This document shows, piece by piece, positions 26,195-34,342 of a stretch of 64,000 bases of DNA (positions are counted from its first letter, which is position 1; every line of letters starts with the position of its first letter). The notes beneath the pieces were generated by a model, which was not told the origin of the DNA, searched no databases, and saw nothing but the letters and a program-made list of their open reading frames with translations. A program made the position numbers and the translations under genes. Source of the DNA: Anaerolineales bacterium (GTDB taxonomy: Bacteria > Chloroflexota > Anaerolineae > Anaerolineales > Villigracilaceae); contig JADZCC010000034.1 in assembly GCA_020851785.1 (NCBI GenBank), positions 62,001-126,000 of the forward strand. The letters are read 5' to 3'.

Positions 26195-26455
26195 CGTCAT
26201 TCACAAGTTCAACGCAAAGGCGCAAAGTGAAACTCAACCAACTCATATCTTGAGTCCGTTTTCATCCGCTATTCCGTGAAAAAGTTCGCTTACCTATCCG
26301 CTATTCCGTGAAAGAATCCGCTTACCCATCCGCTACTCCGTAACAGAGTCCATTCACAAACTCAACGCAAAGGCGCAAAGTGAAATTCAACCAACTCATA
26401 TCCTGAGTCCGTTTTTATCCGCTATTCCGTGAAAAAGTCCGTTTACCCGCTTCCA
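26195..26455. repeat. Duplicated 85-bp block and 32-nt tandem units
   Basis: The gene-free stretch 26106-26486 is mostly repeats. A block starting TTCACAA and containing CAACGCAAAGGCGCAAAGTG occurs at about 26199-26285 and again at about 26352-26437 with roughly 90 percent identity by eye. Between them a 32-nt unit (ATCCGCTATTCCGTGAAAGA...CTTACCC) repeats three times, and a fourth copy ends the second block. There are no unique spacers, so it is not a CRISPR. A related sequence lies at 61770-61881. Confidence 0.8.
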
Positions 26456-26486
26456 TCCGTTCACGTTTATGGTAGCATAAGGGCTT

Positions 26487-27596
26487 GTGATTCCCGGACT
26501 GGACGGCCTCCGCGCCATCGCCTTCTTGGTGGTCTTCTTCTTTCACACGCGCAACCTGCCCTTTGGCTGGCTGGGCGTGCAATTATTTTTTGTGTTATCC
26601 GGCTTTCTAATTACGGACATCCTGCTGAGGATGAAAGACCAACTGCCGCGCCGCGACTTCTTCATCAAGTTTTATGGGCGGCGTTTTTTACGCATCTTCC
26701 CGCTCTATTATTTTTATCTGGCGCTGGTCGTCGTTTTTATTTTCGTCCTGCCTTCGTTAAAATTAAACCTGCTCAACCAGGAATTAAACAAAAGTTATTT
26801 CAATCAGATTTGGGTGGCGGCGTTTTACGTCTACGACTTCTTCCACGCCAGCGCCTTCTTTGAACGCAGTCGCTTCTTCACGCACCTTTGGTCGCTCTCG
26901 GTCGAAGAGCAGTTTTACCTGCTCTGGCCTTTGCTCATCTTCCTCACGCCGCGCGATAAATTCAAACGACTCTGTCTAACCGCCATCGGAGCCGGTTTCA
27001 GCCTGCGCCTGATCATCTCCTTAATCTATCGGACGCAGGCCCTGCCCTGGTTGTTGACCGACCCGCAACAGGCGGTGAACGTCCTGCCGTTTTCGCATCT
27101 GGATGCCTTCGCCTTCGGCGCGTACATCTCCCGCTTTGAACTGCCGCGCCCGCGCCTGCAATTGCTCAGCCTGAGCATTCTCATCCCGCTCCTCGGCCTC
27201 GGCGCCGATTATCTTTCCAAAGGAAGCGTCAGCGCCGCGCTGGGGTATGACCTGCCCCTCACCGGCTACTACAAGGAAGTTTGGGGCTACACTTTATTAA
27301 ACTATTTTTTCGCCGTGTTAATCTATTGCGTGGCCAAGACCAATTTACTAACCAGGTTTCTGGAAAGCCCGCCGCTTAAATACCTTGGAAAAATCTCGTA
27401 TGGTTTATATGTTTACCATTATGGAATCATCGCCATTTTCGTCGCCATTTTTCATAAATATGGATTAGACTATGCCCTGCGTTCGCCGCAAATGTTCGTC
27501 AGCGCCTTCAGCGCCACACTCGCGATCGCCTCGCTCAGTTTTTATTTATTGGAAAAACCGCTGATCTTGCTTAAAGGTAAATACTTCAAAACCTGA
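26487..27596 (+). CDS. Acyltransferase 3 family membrane protein (OafA/YrhL type)
   Basis: 369 residues with about ten hydrophobic helices. The family motifs are present: IPGLDGLRAIAFLVVFFFH at the very start (with the catalytic-type histidine), GVQLFFVLSGFLIT near 30, RRFLRIFPLYY near 68 and the SLSVEEQFYLLWPLL segment near 135. Such proteins O-acylate cell-surface sugars or lipids; the acceptor is unknown. The start is a GTG preceded by AAGGG. It follows the repeat region, and the PHP-domain gene begins 32 nt after its stop. Confidence 0.92.
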   Translation: MIPGLDGLRAIAFLVVFFFHTRNLPFGWLGVQLFFVLSGFLITDILLRMKDQLPRRDFFIKFYGRRFLRIFPLYYFYLALVVVFIFVLPSLKLNLLNQELNKSYFNQIWVAAFYVYDFFHASAFFERSRFFTHLWSLSVEEQFYLLWPLLIFLTPRDKFKRLCLTAIGAGFSLRLIISLIYRTQALPWLLTDPQQAVNVLPFSHLDAFAFGAYISRFELPRPRLQLLSLSILIPLLGLGADYLSKGSVSAALGYDLPLTGYYKEVWGYTLLNYFFAVLIYCVAKTNLLTRFLESPPLKYLGKISYGLYVYHYGIIAIFVAIFHKYGLDYALRSPQMFVSAFSATLAIASLSFYLLEKPLILLKGKYFKT

Positions 27597-27628
27597 CAAT
27601 CCACATCGCCGAAAGGGTTTCTGTAGTC

Positions 27629-28399
27629 ATGGGCCTCGCCGACCTTCACATCCACAGCATCTACTCCCCAGATGCCACCATCACCATCCGCGCCATCCTT
27701 AAGCAAGCCTCAGATGTCCAACTCAACGTCATCGCCATTACCGATCACGACGAAATTCGCGGCGCGCTCGAAGCCGCCAAAATCGCGCACGAATACGACC
27801 TGGAAGTCGTCCCCGGCGCAGAAATCTCCACCAAAGACGGTCACCTCGTCGCCTTGTTCATCCACGAAGTTCCGCCCGCCGGTCGTTCCCTCATTGAAAC
27901 GCTGATCGCGATTGGCGAACAAGGCGGGCTGGCCATTGCGCCGCACCCTTTCAACGGCCTGCCCGGAAGCCTGAGCATGGAAGCCGTCGTTGGAGCGCTC
28001 ACCCACCCCTATGCCAAAACCGTCCTCAAAGGCATGGAGACTCACAACATGAGCACGCACAGCTTTAACAGCGCCGCGCAAAAACTTGCCATCTATCTGC
28101 CGCTGGCCAAAATCGCCTCCAGCGACGCGCACCTCTACTGGGCCATCGGCGCCGGGCGCACACAATTTGAAGGCGACACCGCGCAAGACTTACGGTACGC
28201 CATCGAAAACAACGCCACCATGCCCATCCCCTACGAGGAAGAACTCTCCGCCCGGGCCGTCTTCAGTTGGATGCGCAGAATCACCCTCCGTCAGTTTGGC
28301 TACGCCTCCGATTCGCCCTCCGCCTCACAACCGATCAACACGCAAAAAATCGCCAGAACGCTCATCCGCAAAATTAAAAGAAAAGAACCGGCTGAATAA
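27629..28399 (+). CDS. PHP-domain metal-dependent phosphoesterase
   Basis: 256 residues of the PHP (polymerase and histidinol phosphatase) superfamily. The metal-binding motifs are visible: DLHIHSIYSPD at residues 5-15, ITDHDEI near 37, PGAEIST near 64, PHPFN near 109 and SSDAHLYWAIG near 168, near the expected spacing for a trinuclear site. Many stand-alone members are nucleoside 3',5'-bisphosphate phosphatases or similar. A basic tail ends the protein. The stop codon lies in the loop of a bidirectional terminator. Confidence 0.88.
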   Translation: MGLADLHIHSIYSPDATITIRAILKQASDVQLNVIAITDHDEIRGALEAAKIAHEYDLEVVPGAEISTKDGHLVALFIHEVPPAGRSLIETLIAIGEQGGLAIAPHPFNGLPGSLSMEAVVGALTHPYAKTVLKGMETHNMSTHSFNSAAQKLAIYLPLAKIASSDAHLYWAIGAGRTQFEGDTAQDLRYAIENNATMPIPYEEELSARAVFSWMRRITLRQFGYASDSPSASQPINTQKIARTLIRKIKRKEPAE

Positions 28400-28412
28400 G
28401 CGGTTCTTTTTT
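28381..28412. terminator. Bidirectional terminator between the PHP gene and recO
   Basis: AAAAGAACCG / CGGTTCTTTT, 10 bp with a 10-nt loop. It overlaps the last codons of the PHP gene and ends at the recO stop, and has an A-run on one side and T-run on the other. Confidence 0.88.
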
Positions 28413-29169
28413 AGACTTTGACTTGCTTGATGAAATTCGGCGTATTGAGTTGACGTTCGAGCAGATGCGTAAAATAAGATTGCATTAACTGTTCCGCCTC
28501 TTTCTGGACCTCGAAGTTGGGCCGCGCGCGAGCGGCCTCGCGGTACGTTGACCTTTGGAAGTGCCGCAAATATTTAAGCGCTTCCAGCGAAATCCTCAAC
28601 AGGTTGGGAACGCCATCCCCGCAACGCGAGCAAATGGCGCCGCCCGCCGTAAACGAAAAGAACTGGTCTTCGGGCAAAATCTCCCGCCCACAATTGGCGC
28701 ACGCAAACAACTGCGGACGAAACCCAACCGCGTCCAACAGGCGCATTTCATAATAGCGCAGAGCCAGCCAACTATCGGATTCTTTTTCCAGACGGCTCAA
28801 TGTATCGGTGAGCAATTTGAAAACGGTCGGATTGCCGCCCTCCTCTTCGTAAGAAAAACGGAGCAGTAACTCGGCCGCATAGGCCGCGTAACTAATCTTT
28901 GCCAAATCGTCATGTAAAGCCAAAAAGGCGTTTACCGTTTCCACCTGCGTCACTATCAACAAATCCCGCCCCTTGGCCAACTGCACGCTGATCTGCGTAA
29001 ATGGCTGTAAATGCCCCGCCTTGCGCGAAGTAACTTTGCGCGCGCCCTTCGCCAACGCGCGAAGCAGGCCTTGCTCGCGGGTATATAACGTCAGCAGACG
29101 GTCGGCCTCGCCCCAATCGCCATGCCGCAACACCACCGCCGAAGCGCGAAACGAGCGAAAGTCAGCCAT
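28411..29169 (-). CDS. recO: DNA repair protein RecO
   Basis: 252 residues. RecO loads RecA onto SSB-coated single strands in the RecFOR pathway. The N-terminal OB-fold reads ASAVVLRHGDWGEADRLLTLYT, followed by the helical domain and a zinc-binding region with CANCGREI...GGAICSRCG (four cysteines near residues 157-183). The start overlaps the end of cdd by 8 nt, consistent with an operon glmU-cdd-recO read right to left. Confidence 0.95.
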   Translation of the reverse strand: MADFRSFRASAVVLRHGDWGEADRLLTLYTREQGLLRALAKGARKVTSRKAGHLQPFTQISVQLAKGRDLLIVTQVETVNAFLALHDDLAKISYAAYAAELLLRFSYEEEGGNPTVFKLLTDTLSRLEKESDSWLALRYYEMRLLDAVGFRPQLFACANCGREILPEDQFFSFTAGGAICSRCGDGVPNLLRISLEALKYLRHFQRSTYREAARARPNFEVQKEAEQLMQSYFTHLLERQLNTPNFIKQVKV

Positions 29170-29569
29170 TTTGCAAATGCCTGGGCGTGAACGCCTCAGG
29201 CAATAGTTCTGCGACGGTCAGCGCTTTGTGCAAATGACCTTCGCCATCCGCCAGCAAAACCAGCGTCTCCAGTCCAAATTCAGCCATCACCTGGCGGCAT
29301 CCGCCACAGGGCGAGCCGCCGTTGTTGGTGACCACGGCAATGATCTCAAATTCCGTTTCGCCTTCGGAAACCGCCTTAAAGATCGCCACCCGTTCGGCGC
29401 ACATCGTTTGCGGGTAGGCCGCGTTTTCAACGTTCACGCCGGTATATAAACGTCCACTTTTGGTGCGTAAAGCCGCGCCCACTGGATAATTGGAATACGG
29501 CACATACGCGCGGCGGCGGGCTTCGTTCGCCAAATCAACCAGGGCTTGTTGTTCTTCTTGTTTAATCAT
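29162..29569 (-). CDS. cdd: Cytidine deaminase
   Basis: 135 residues, a tetrameric-type zinc cytidine deaminase for pyrimidine salvage. NVENAAYPQTMCAERVAI carries the catalytic CAE motif, and SPCGGCRQVMAEF supplies the other two zinc cysteines (PCxxC). The N-terminal AYVPYSNYPVGAAL is typical of Cdd. It lies 18 nt after glmU and overlaps recO by 8 nt. No strong Shine-Dalgarno sequence is seen. Confidence 0.95.
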   Translation of the reverse strand: MIKQEEQQALVDLANEARRRAYVPYSNYPVGAALRTKSGRLYTGVNVENAAYPQTMCAERVAIFKAVSEGETEFEIIAVVTNNGGSPCGGCRQVMAEFGLETLVLLADGEGHLHKALTVAELLPEAFTPRHLQNG

Positions 29570-29587
29570 CTTCGCCTACATTAAGTT

Positions 29588-30952
29588 TTATTTCTGCGGT
29601 TTGCGGGTCAGCTTTTTGATCGCGCGCGCGGGCATCCCCACCACCAGCGTATCCTCGGCCACGTCTTTGGTCACAATCGCGCCCGCGCCAGTTCTGGCGC
29701 CCGCGCCAATTTTTAGCGGAGCAACCAGCATCGTATCCGATCCGATGAAAACATCGGCGCCGATTTCCGTTGCGTGTTTCTTCTCGCCGTCGTAATTGCA
29801 AGTGATCGTCCCGGCGCCGATGTTGGTATTTGCGCCAATTTGGGCGTTGCCAATGTAAGAGAAATGCCCCATCTTCACGCCATCCGCCAGATGGGAATCT
29901 TTCACTTCGCCAAAGTTGCCCATGTGAACGTGATTGCCCAAATGCGCGCCCTTCCGCAAACGCGCAAACGGGCCCATGTCCACATCGTCTTCCAAAACGG
30001 CGCCCTCCAAAACCGAAGCCAACACTTTACAGCTGTCGCCAATTTGCGTATCGCGGATGATGGTATTGGGGCCAAGTAAATTGCCTTCGCCAATGTTGGT
30101 TTTTCCATGCAAATACGTGTTCGGCATCACAACCGTATCTTTTCCAATCTTCACGCCTGCTTCAATATAAACCGAAGCGGGGTCGGGCATGGTGACGCCA
30201 TTGAGCAAATGCTCGCAGTTAATGCGCCGCCGCATGGCAACTTCGACTTCCGCCAGATGGATGCGTGTGTTCACGCCAATCGTCTCTTCCCGATCGTCCA
30301 TCGGCATGGCCAGCACGGGTAAGCCATCCTGCACGGCCAGTTCGATTGCATCCGTGAGATAGTATTCGCCTTTTTTCGGGTTTTTAGGAATACGTTTCAA
30401 CGCGCCCCACAACCATTTGGCGTCAAAGCAATAGCCGCCTACGTTCAATTCTTTGATTTGTAACTGCTCCGGCGTGGCGCCATATTCCTCAACGATGGCC
30501 GCCACCGTTCCATCGGCCTTGCGGATAATGCGCCCAAAGCCGCGCGGGTCATCCGCCACCACCGTCAGCATGGAGATTGGGCCCAAATTTTTCTTTTGCG
30601 TCTCTACCAGTTTTTGCAACGTCTCGCCGCGCAAGAGCGGCATATCGCCATAACAAACGACGACCAAATCCGTTTTTCCATTTAAAACAGGTTCAGCCTG
30701 CATTACGGCGTGACCCGTCCCCAACTGCGGCTCTTGTAGCACGGTTTGCGCCGAAGTCTCAAGATATTCCGTCACCGCTTCAGCCCCATGCCCCACCACG
30801 ACAATTGGCTTCTCGGTAGTGGCGGCTTGAATCGCATTCAGGGCATGCCAGAGCATGGGCTTGCCCGCCACTGCATGTAAGACCTTCGGCAGGTTGGATT
30901 TCATGCGCGTGCCTTGTCCGGCGGCCAGTAAAATCGCTGTCACTTTCATCAT
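29588..30952 (-). CDS. glmU: Bifunctional GlmU (N-acetylglucosamine-1-phosphate uridyltransferase / glucosamine-1-phosphate acetyltransferase)
   Basis: 454 residues, making UDP-N-acetylglucosamine. The N-terminal uridyltransferase has LLAAGQGTRMKSNLPKVLH, GTGHAVMQAEP and CYGDMPLL. The C-terminal left-handed beta-helix starts near residue 250 with hexapeptide repeats, FARLRKGAHLG and GAGTITCNYDG, the acetyltransferase active-site region. The start has GAGGTG upstream. First gene of the glmU-cdd-recO group. Confidence 0.96.
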   Translation of the reverse strand: MMKVTAILLAAGQGTRMKSNLPKVLHAVAGKPMLWHALNAIQAATTEKPIVVVGHGAEAVTEYLETSAQTVLQEPQLGTGHAVMQAEPVLNGKTDLVVVCYGDMPLLRGETLQKLVETQKKNLGPISMLTVVADDPRGFGRIIRKADGTVAAIVEEYGATPEQLQIKELNVGGYCFDAKWLWGALKRIPKNPKKGEYYLTDAIELAVQDGLPVLAMPMDDREETIGVNTRIHLAEVEVAMRRRINCEHLLNGVTMPDPASVYIEAGVKIGKDTVVMPNTYLHGKTNIGEGNLLGPNTIIRDTQIGDSCKVLASVLEGAVLEDDVDMGPFARLRKGAHLGNHVHMGNFGEVKDSHLADGVKMGHFSYIGNAQIGANTNIGAGTITCNYDGEKKHATEIGADVFIGSDTMLVAPLKIGAGARTGAGAIVTKDVAEDTLVVGMPARAIKKLTRKPQK

Positions 30953-30969
30953 TCACCTCATAAAGACAC

Positions 30970-31012
30970 AAAAGACAGGGTTGTGCGAAATTCCAGCGCA
31001 ATCCTGTCTTTT
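30970..31012 (-). terminator. Terminator after tRNA-Gln
   Basis: AAAAGACAGG / CCTGTCTTTT with further partial pairing inside. On the minus strand it ends with CCTGTCTTTTGTG, 36 nt past the tRNA 3' end and just before the glmU ribosome binding site. Confidence 0.75.
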
Positions 31013-31047
31013 TGAGTGTTCCGCTCGGAGCGGAGGTTAAAATTTAA

Positions 31048-31118
31048 CTGGGGTACCTGGATTCGAACCAAGATCCACAGCTCCAAAGGCTGGTGTGCTG
31101 CCGTTGCACCATACCCCA
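31048..31118 (-). tRNA. tRNA-Gln (anticodon UUG)
   Basis: Read on the minus strand: 7-bp acceptor stem TGGGGTA / TACCCCA, D-stem GTGC / GCAC, an anticodon arm with loop CTTTGGA giving UUG at positions 34-36, and a T-arm with GGTTCGAATCC. The discriminator base is G and CCA is not encoded. One C-U mismatch closes the anticodon stem at 27/43. A TACAAT -10 box lies 18 nt upstream. Confidence 0.93.
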
Positions 31119-31135
31119 ATAAAAGAGCGGGGCAA

Positions 31136-31141
31136 ATTGTA
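31136..31141 (-). promoter_or_regulatory. -10 box TACAAT of tRNA-Gln
   Basis: TACAAT on the minus strand, 17 nt before the tRNA 5' end, just after the stop of the upstream response-regulator gene. No good -35 hexamer is seen. Confidence 0.4.
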
Positions 31142-31154
31142 TCACAGTTTTATT

Positions 31155-32249
31155 TTATTTCTTGTCCTGGTCGGGGAAGAGGCCCATTTCCTTGGCCTGC
31201 TCCAGCGAGATCACTTTGGCGTTGGCTGGTTTTTTACCATGCTGTTCCGCCGCCTGATCCCAAAAATCATCCAGGTTGGTTGGCGGCTTGGGTTTGGTTT
31301 TGGAGGCTTCCAACAGCGCTTCCATTTCCGGCGCGGGTGGAGATTCTTTCAACCGCGCGGTCTGCGATTTGCCCGGCTTGCCTTCCGCGTTCTGCCGCGG
31401 GGGCAAAGGCACGGTCTTCGGGGAGATGGAGCGTAGCTCGCCGGTGGCGCCAATGTTGCGTAACGTCTTTTGAACCTCGCGCCTTAAAGCCAGCACGCCG
31501 GTAATCGTGTTAAAAATGTTTTCCTGATTCGCCAGACCATCGCCAGCCACGAGCAAAGCGTATAAAGAATCGACTGGAATAAACAGGAGGTCAGAGTCGC
31601 CCGCTTGAAACACGTGATATGAATCCAGCGCCTCTTGATGGTTATTGCGCGAGACCTTAATGCTCGCTTGATGAATGGCCGTCAGCGCCGAAACGATGGA
31701 GACTTCCAAACTGCTGTCTTTCAAACTTCCAGCGCGAGCTTGCACGCGGCCGCGTTCGCTGATTAAGAAAACGGCCTGGGTGTTGAAATCCTGCCGAAAG
31801 TTGGCCAGCAGGTCCGAGAGGCGCACGTGGCGCGCCTCGGTCTTAACGTCCACCTGCTCGGGCGGAAAGATGGTTTGGACCAGTCCCAGGCCTCTTTCGA
31901 CCGCGTCCAAAAAATCCGCCAGTGGAATGGGCTTGTCAAAGATGGCCATGGCGCCCGCGCCGATCATTTCTTCGCGGGCTTTTTTGTCGGACATGCCAGA
32001 GATGAGGATGACTTTGACTTCGGGATGTTTGGCGCGGATTTTGTGCATGAGTTCCACGCCAGTCATGCCGGGCAATTTGTAATCGGTGATGAGCAGGTCA
32101 ATTTTGCGCCGCGCCGCTTCGAGCAAGGCCTCTTCGCCGGAAGGCGCTTCAAAGGCTTTAATCTCCGGCCTTTTGAGCGTATCCAGCGTATTCTTTAATA
32201 ATTTGAGAATATCGCGGTTATCGTCAACCAGCAGAACGGCGTTTTCCAT
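31155..32249 (-). CDS. Response regulator with a C-terminal roadblock-like domain
   Basis: 364 residues. Residues 1-125 are a receiver domain: LLVDDNRD at the start, phospho-acceptor Asp in LLITDYKLPG near 56, the ILISG threonine/serine-equivalent and IFDKPIP with the conserved lysine near 106. A second globular region of about 115 residues (LLANFRQDFNTQAVFLISERG...) resembles roadblock/LC7 modules linked to small GTPase control, a tentative call. The C-terminal 80 residues are Pro/Lys-rich and disordered. No DNA-binding domain and no histidine kinase lies nearby. It begins 7 nt after the oppF-like ATPase. Confidence 0.82.
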   Translation of the reverse strand: MENAVLLVDDNRDILKLLKNTLDTLKRPEIKAFEAPSGEEALLEAARRKIDLLITDYKLPGMTGVELMHKIRAKHPEVKVILISGMSDKKAREEMIGAGAMAIFDKPIPLADFLDAVERGLGLVQTIFPPEQVDVKTEARHVRLSDLLANFRQDFNTQAVFLISERGRVQARAGSLKDSSLEVSIVSALTAIHQASIKVSRNNHQEALDSYHVFQAGDSDLLFIPVDSLYALLVAGDGLANQENIFNTITGVLALRREVQKTLRNIGATGELRSISPKTVPLPPRQNAEGKPGKSQTARLKESPPAPEMEALLEASKTKPKPPTNLDDFWDQAAEQHGKKPANAKVISLEQAKEMGLFPDQDKK

Positions 32250-32256
32250 GGCGCAC

Positions 32257-33243
32257 CTATTTCACCAGCCAACAGGCGACAAAATGGCCGGGGTTGTGTT
32301 CGCGGAATTCCGGCTCTTGTTGCGAGCAAATTTCCTCCGCAATCGGGCAACGCGGATGAAAACGACAACCCGTGGGCGGGTTTAATGGGCTGGGCACGTC
32401 GCCCTTCAGGATGGTGCGTTGTTTTTTAGCTTTGGGGTTGGTGGAAGGGATGGCCGACATCAGCGCCTGCGTGTACGGATGTAACGGGTTATTAAATAAT
32501 TCCGTGCGATCGGTCAGTTCCACCATCTTGCCAAGGTACATCACTGCCACGCGGTCGGAGATATGCTCCACCACGCTCAGGTTGTGGGCAATGAATAGGT
32601 AGGTCAACCCAAATTCGGCTTGCAGGTCTTTGAGGATGTTTAAGACCTGCGATTGAATGGAAACATCCAGCGCTGAAACGGGTTCGTCGCAAATGATGAA
32701 GTTGGGGCGCAAGGCCAAAGCGCGGGCAATGCCAATGCGCTGGCGCTGACCGCCGGAAAATTCATGCGGGTAGCGGCGGGCGTGATAACTTTCCAAACCC
32801 ACTTTTTTAAGCGTATCAATCATCAGGTCGTAACGCTCCTGACGACTGCCAATGTTGTGAATGTGCAATCCCTCCATCACTGATTCGCCGATGGGCACAC
32901 GCGGGTCGAGTGAAGCGTACGGGTCTTGAAAGATGATCTGCATGTGGCGGCGCACCTCTTTCAGATCGCGCCCTTTTAATTGCAGGATGTTTTTGCCCTC
33001 ATAGCGAATCTCGCCAGAGGTCGGTTCCACCAGCCGGAGCATGGAGCGCCCGATCGTCGTCTTGCCACAACCAGATTCGCCCACCATCCCCAGCGTCTCG
33101 CCTTTTTTGACGGAAAAAGAGACTTGATCCACCGCCTTAACCTGATTGACCACCCGTTGCAGTAACCCCGCCCGCACCGGAAAGTATTTGACCAGATTTT
33201 CAACTTCGACAATATTTTGAACGCCTGCCTGGGTTTCATTCAT
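32257..33243 (-). CDS. Peptide-type ABC transporter ATP-binding protein, OppF/DppF class (set C)
   Basis: 328 residues. N-terminal [19 protein letters not shown] is typical of OppF. Walker [16 protein letters not shown] near 53, signature [15 protein letters not shown] near 163, Walker [15 protein letters not shown] near 184. The C-terminal oligopeptide-transporter extension has [19 protein letters not shown], with cysteines that bind an iron-sulfur cluster or zinc in relatives. It lies downstream of an OppD-class ATPase and two binding proteins, with no permease in this set. Confidence 0.93.
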   Translation of the reverse strand: MNETQAGVQNIVEVENLVKYFPVRAGLLQRVVNQVKAVDQVSFSVKKGETLGMVGESGCGKTTIGRSMLRLVEPTSGEIRYEGKNILQLKGRDLKEVRRHMQIIFQDPYASLDPRVPIGESVMEGLHIHNIGSRQERYDLMIDTLKKVGLESYHARRYPHEFSGGQRQRIGIARALALRPNFIICDEPVSALDVSIQSQVLNILKDLQAEFGLTYLFIAHNLSVVEHISDRVAVMYLGKMVELTDRTELFNNPLHPYTQALMSAIPSTNPKAKKQRTILKGDVPSPLNPPTGCRFHPRCPIAEEICSQQEPEFREHNPGHFVACWLVK

Positions 33244-33273
33244 AATAAAAAATAACTCCGCAAAAAATTTTAA

Positions 33274-34302
33274 TTACGCCGAGACCTGCAAAGGCGCCGT
33301 ATGCCCGTCCGCATTTTGATACAACCAACACCGCGCCAAATGCCCCGAAGCGGCTTCCTTCAACTCCGGTTTTTGTTCGGTACAAATCTTCAGCCCAAAT
33401 TTTTCGCGCGCCGTGCAACGCGGCGCAAAGCGACAACCCGCGGGTAAATTCACCAGGTTGGGCACCGAGCCGGGAATCACTTCCAATTTGTCTTTAATTT
33501 CGCCCAAAATCGGGATGGAAGCGATCAGGCCTTGCGTGTAAGGGTGAAGGGGTTTTTCAAAGAGCGCGCCAACTTCGGCTTGTTCCACCACCTCGCCTGC
33601 ATACATCACCGCCACGCGTTCGCAGGTCTCCGCCACCACGCCCAAATCATGCGTGATCAAAATGATGGAGGTTCCCAACTTTTCGCGCAGTTCCAGCATC
33701 AGGTCTAAAATTTGCGCCTGAATCGTCACATCCAAAGCGGTGGTCGGCTCGTCGGCAATCAATAACTCCGGCTCGCAAGCCAGGGCCATCGCAATCATCA
33801 CGCGCTGGGCCATCCCGCCGGAGAGTTCGTGTGGGTAGGCCTTGGCGCGGCGTTCCGCGTCTGGAATGCCCACCATCTTCAAGAGTTCAATTGCGCGCGC
33901 GGCCCCCGCCGCTTTATCCAAATTTTTATGAATGCTCAACACTTCGGCAATCTGATCGCCCACCTGAAAGACCGGGTTCAACGCCGTTTGCGGCTGTTGA
34001 AAAATCATCGAAACGCGATTGCCGCGAATCTTCGTCATCGCTTCTTCGGAAAGTCCCAGCAAATCCTGCCCGTTGAGGAGCAGTTCGCCTTCCGCCACTT
34101 TTCCGGGCGGCGCAATCAGGCGCATAATCGAAAGCGAGGTGACGCTCTTCCCGCACCCCGACTCGCCCACAATCCCCAGCACTTCGCCGGGGTACACCGT
34201 AAAATTTACGCCATCTACCGCGCGCACGATGCCGTCTTCCGTATAAAAATAAGTCTTCAAATTTCGAACGTCTAACAAAGGCTGTGGTTTGGTTTCCGGC
34301 AT
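33274..34302 (-). CDS. Peptide-type ABC transporter ATP-binding protein, OppD/DppD class (set C)
   Basis: 342 residues. N-terminal [21 protein letters not shown], Walker [16 protein letters not shown] near 46, signature [15 protein letters not shown] near 156, Walker [15 protein letters not shown] near 176, and the C-terminal motif [15 protein letters not shown]. Pairs with the OppF-class gene 30 nt downstream. The binding-protein gene upstream ends 40 nt before its start. Confidence 0.93.
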   Translation of the reverse strand: MPETKPQPLLDVRNLKTYFYTEDGIVRAVDGVNFTVYPGEVLGIVGESGCGKSVTSLSIMRLIAPPGKVAEGELLLNGQDLLGLSEEAMTKIRGNRVSMIFQQPQTALNPVFQVGDQIAEVLSIHKNLDKAAGAARAIELLKMVGIPDAERRAKAYPHELSGGMAQRVMIAMALACEPELLIADEPTTALDVTIQAQILDLMLELREKLGTSIILITHDLGVVAETCERVAVMYAGEVVEQAEVGALFEKPLHPYTQGLIASIPILGEIKDKLEVIPGSVPNLVNLPAGCRFAPRCTAREKFGLKICTEQKPELKEAASGHLARCWLYQNADGHTAPLQVSA

Positions 34303-34342
34303 TGCCTACTCCCATGCAAAATAAATTTGATTATAGCAAAGA

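Noticed and set aside
26195-26455. Possible CRISPR array
   Set aside because: Units are degenerate and directly abut one another, there are no equal-length unique spacers and no cas genes nearby.
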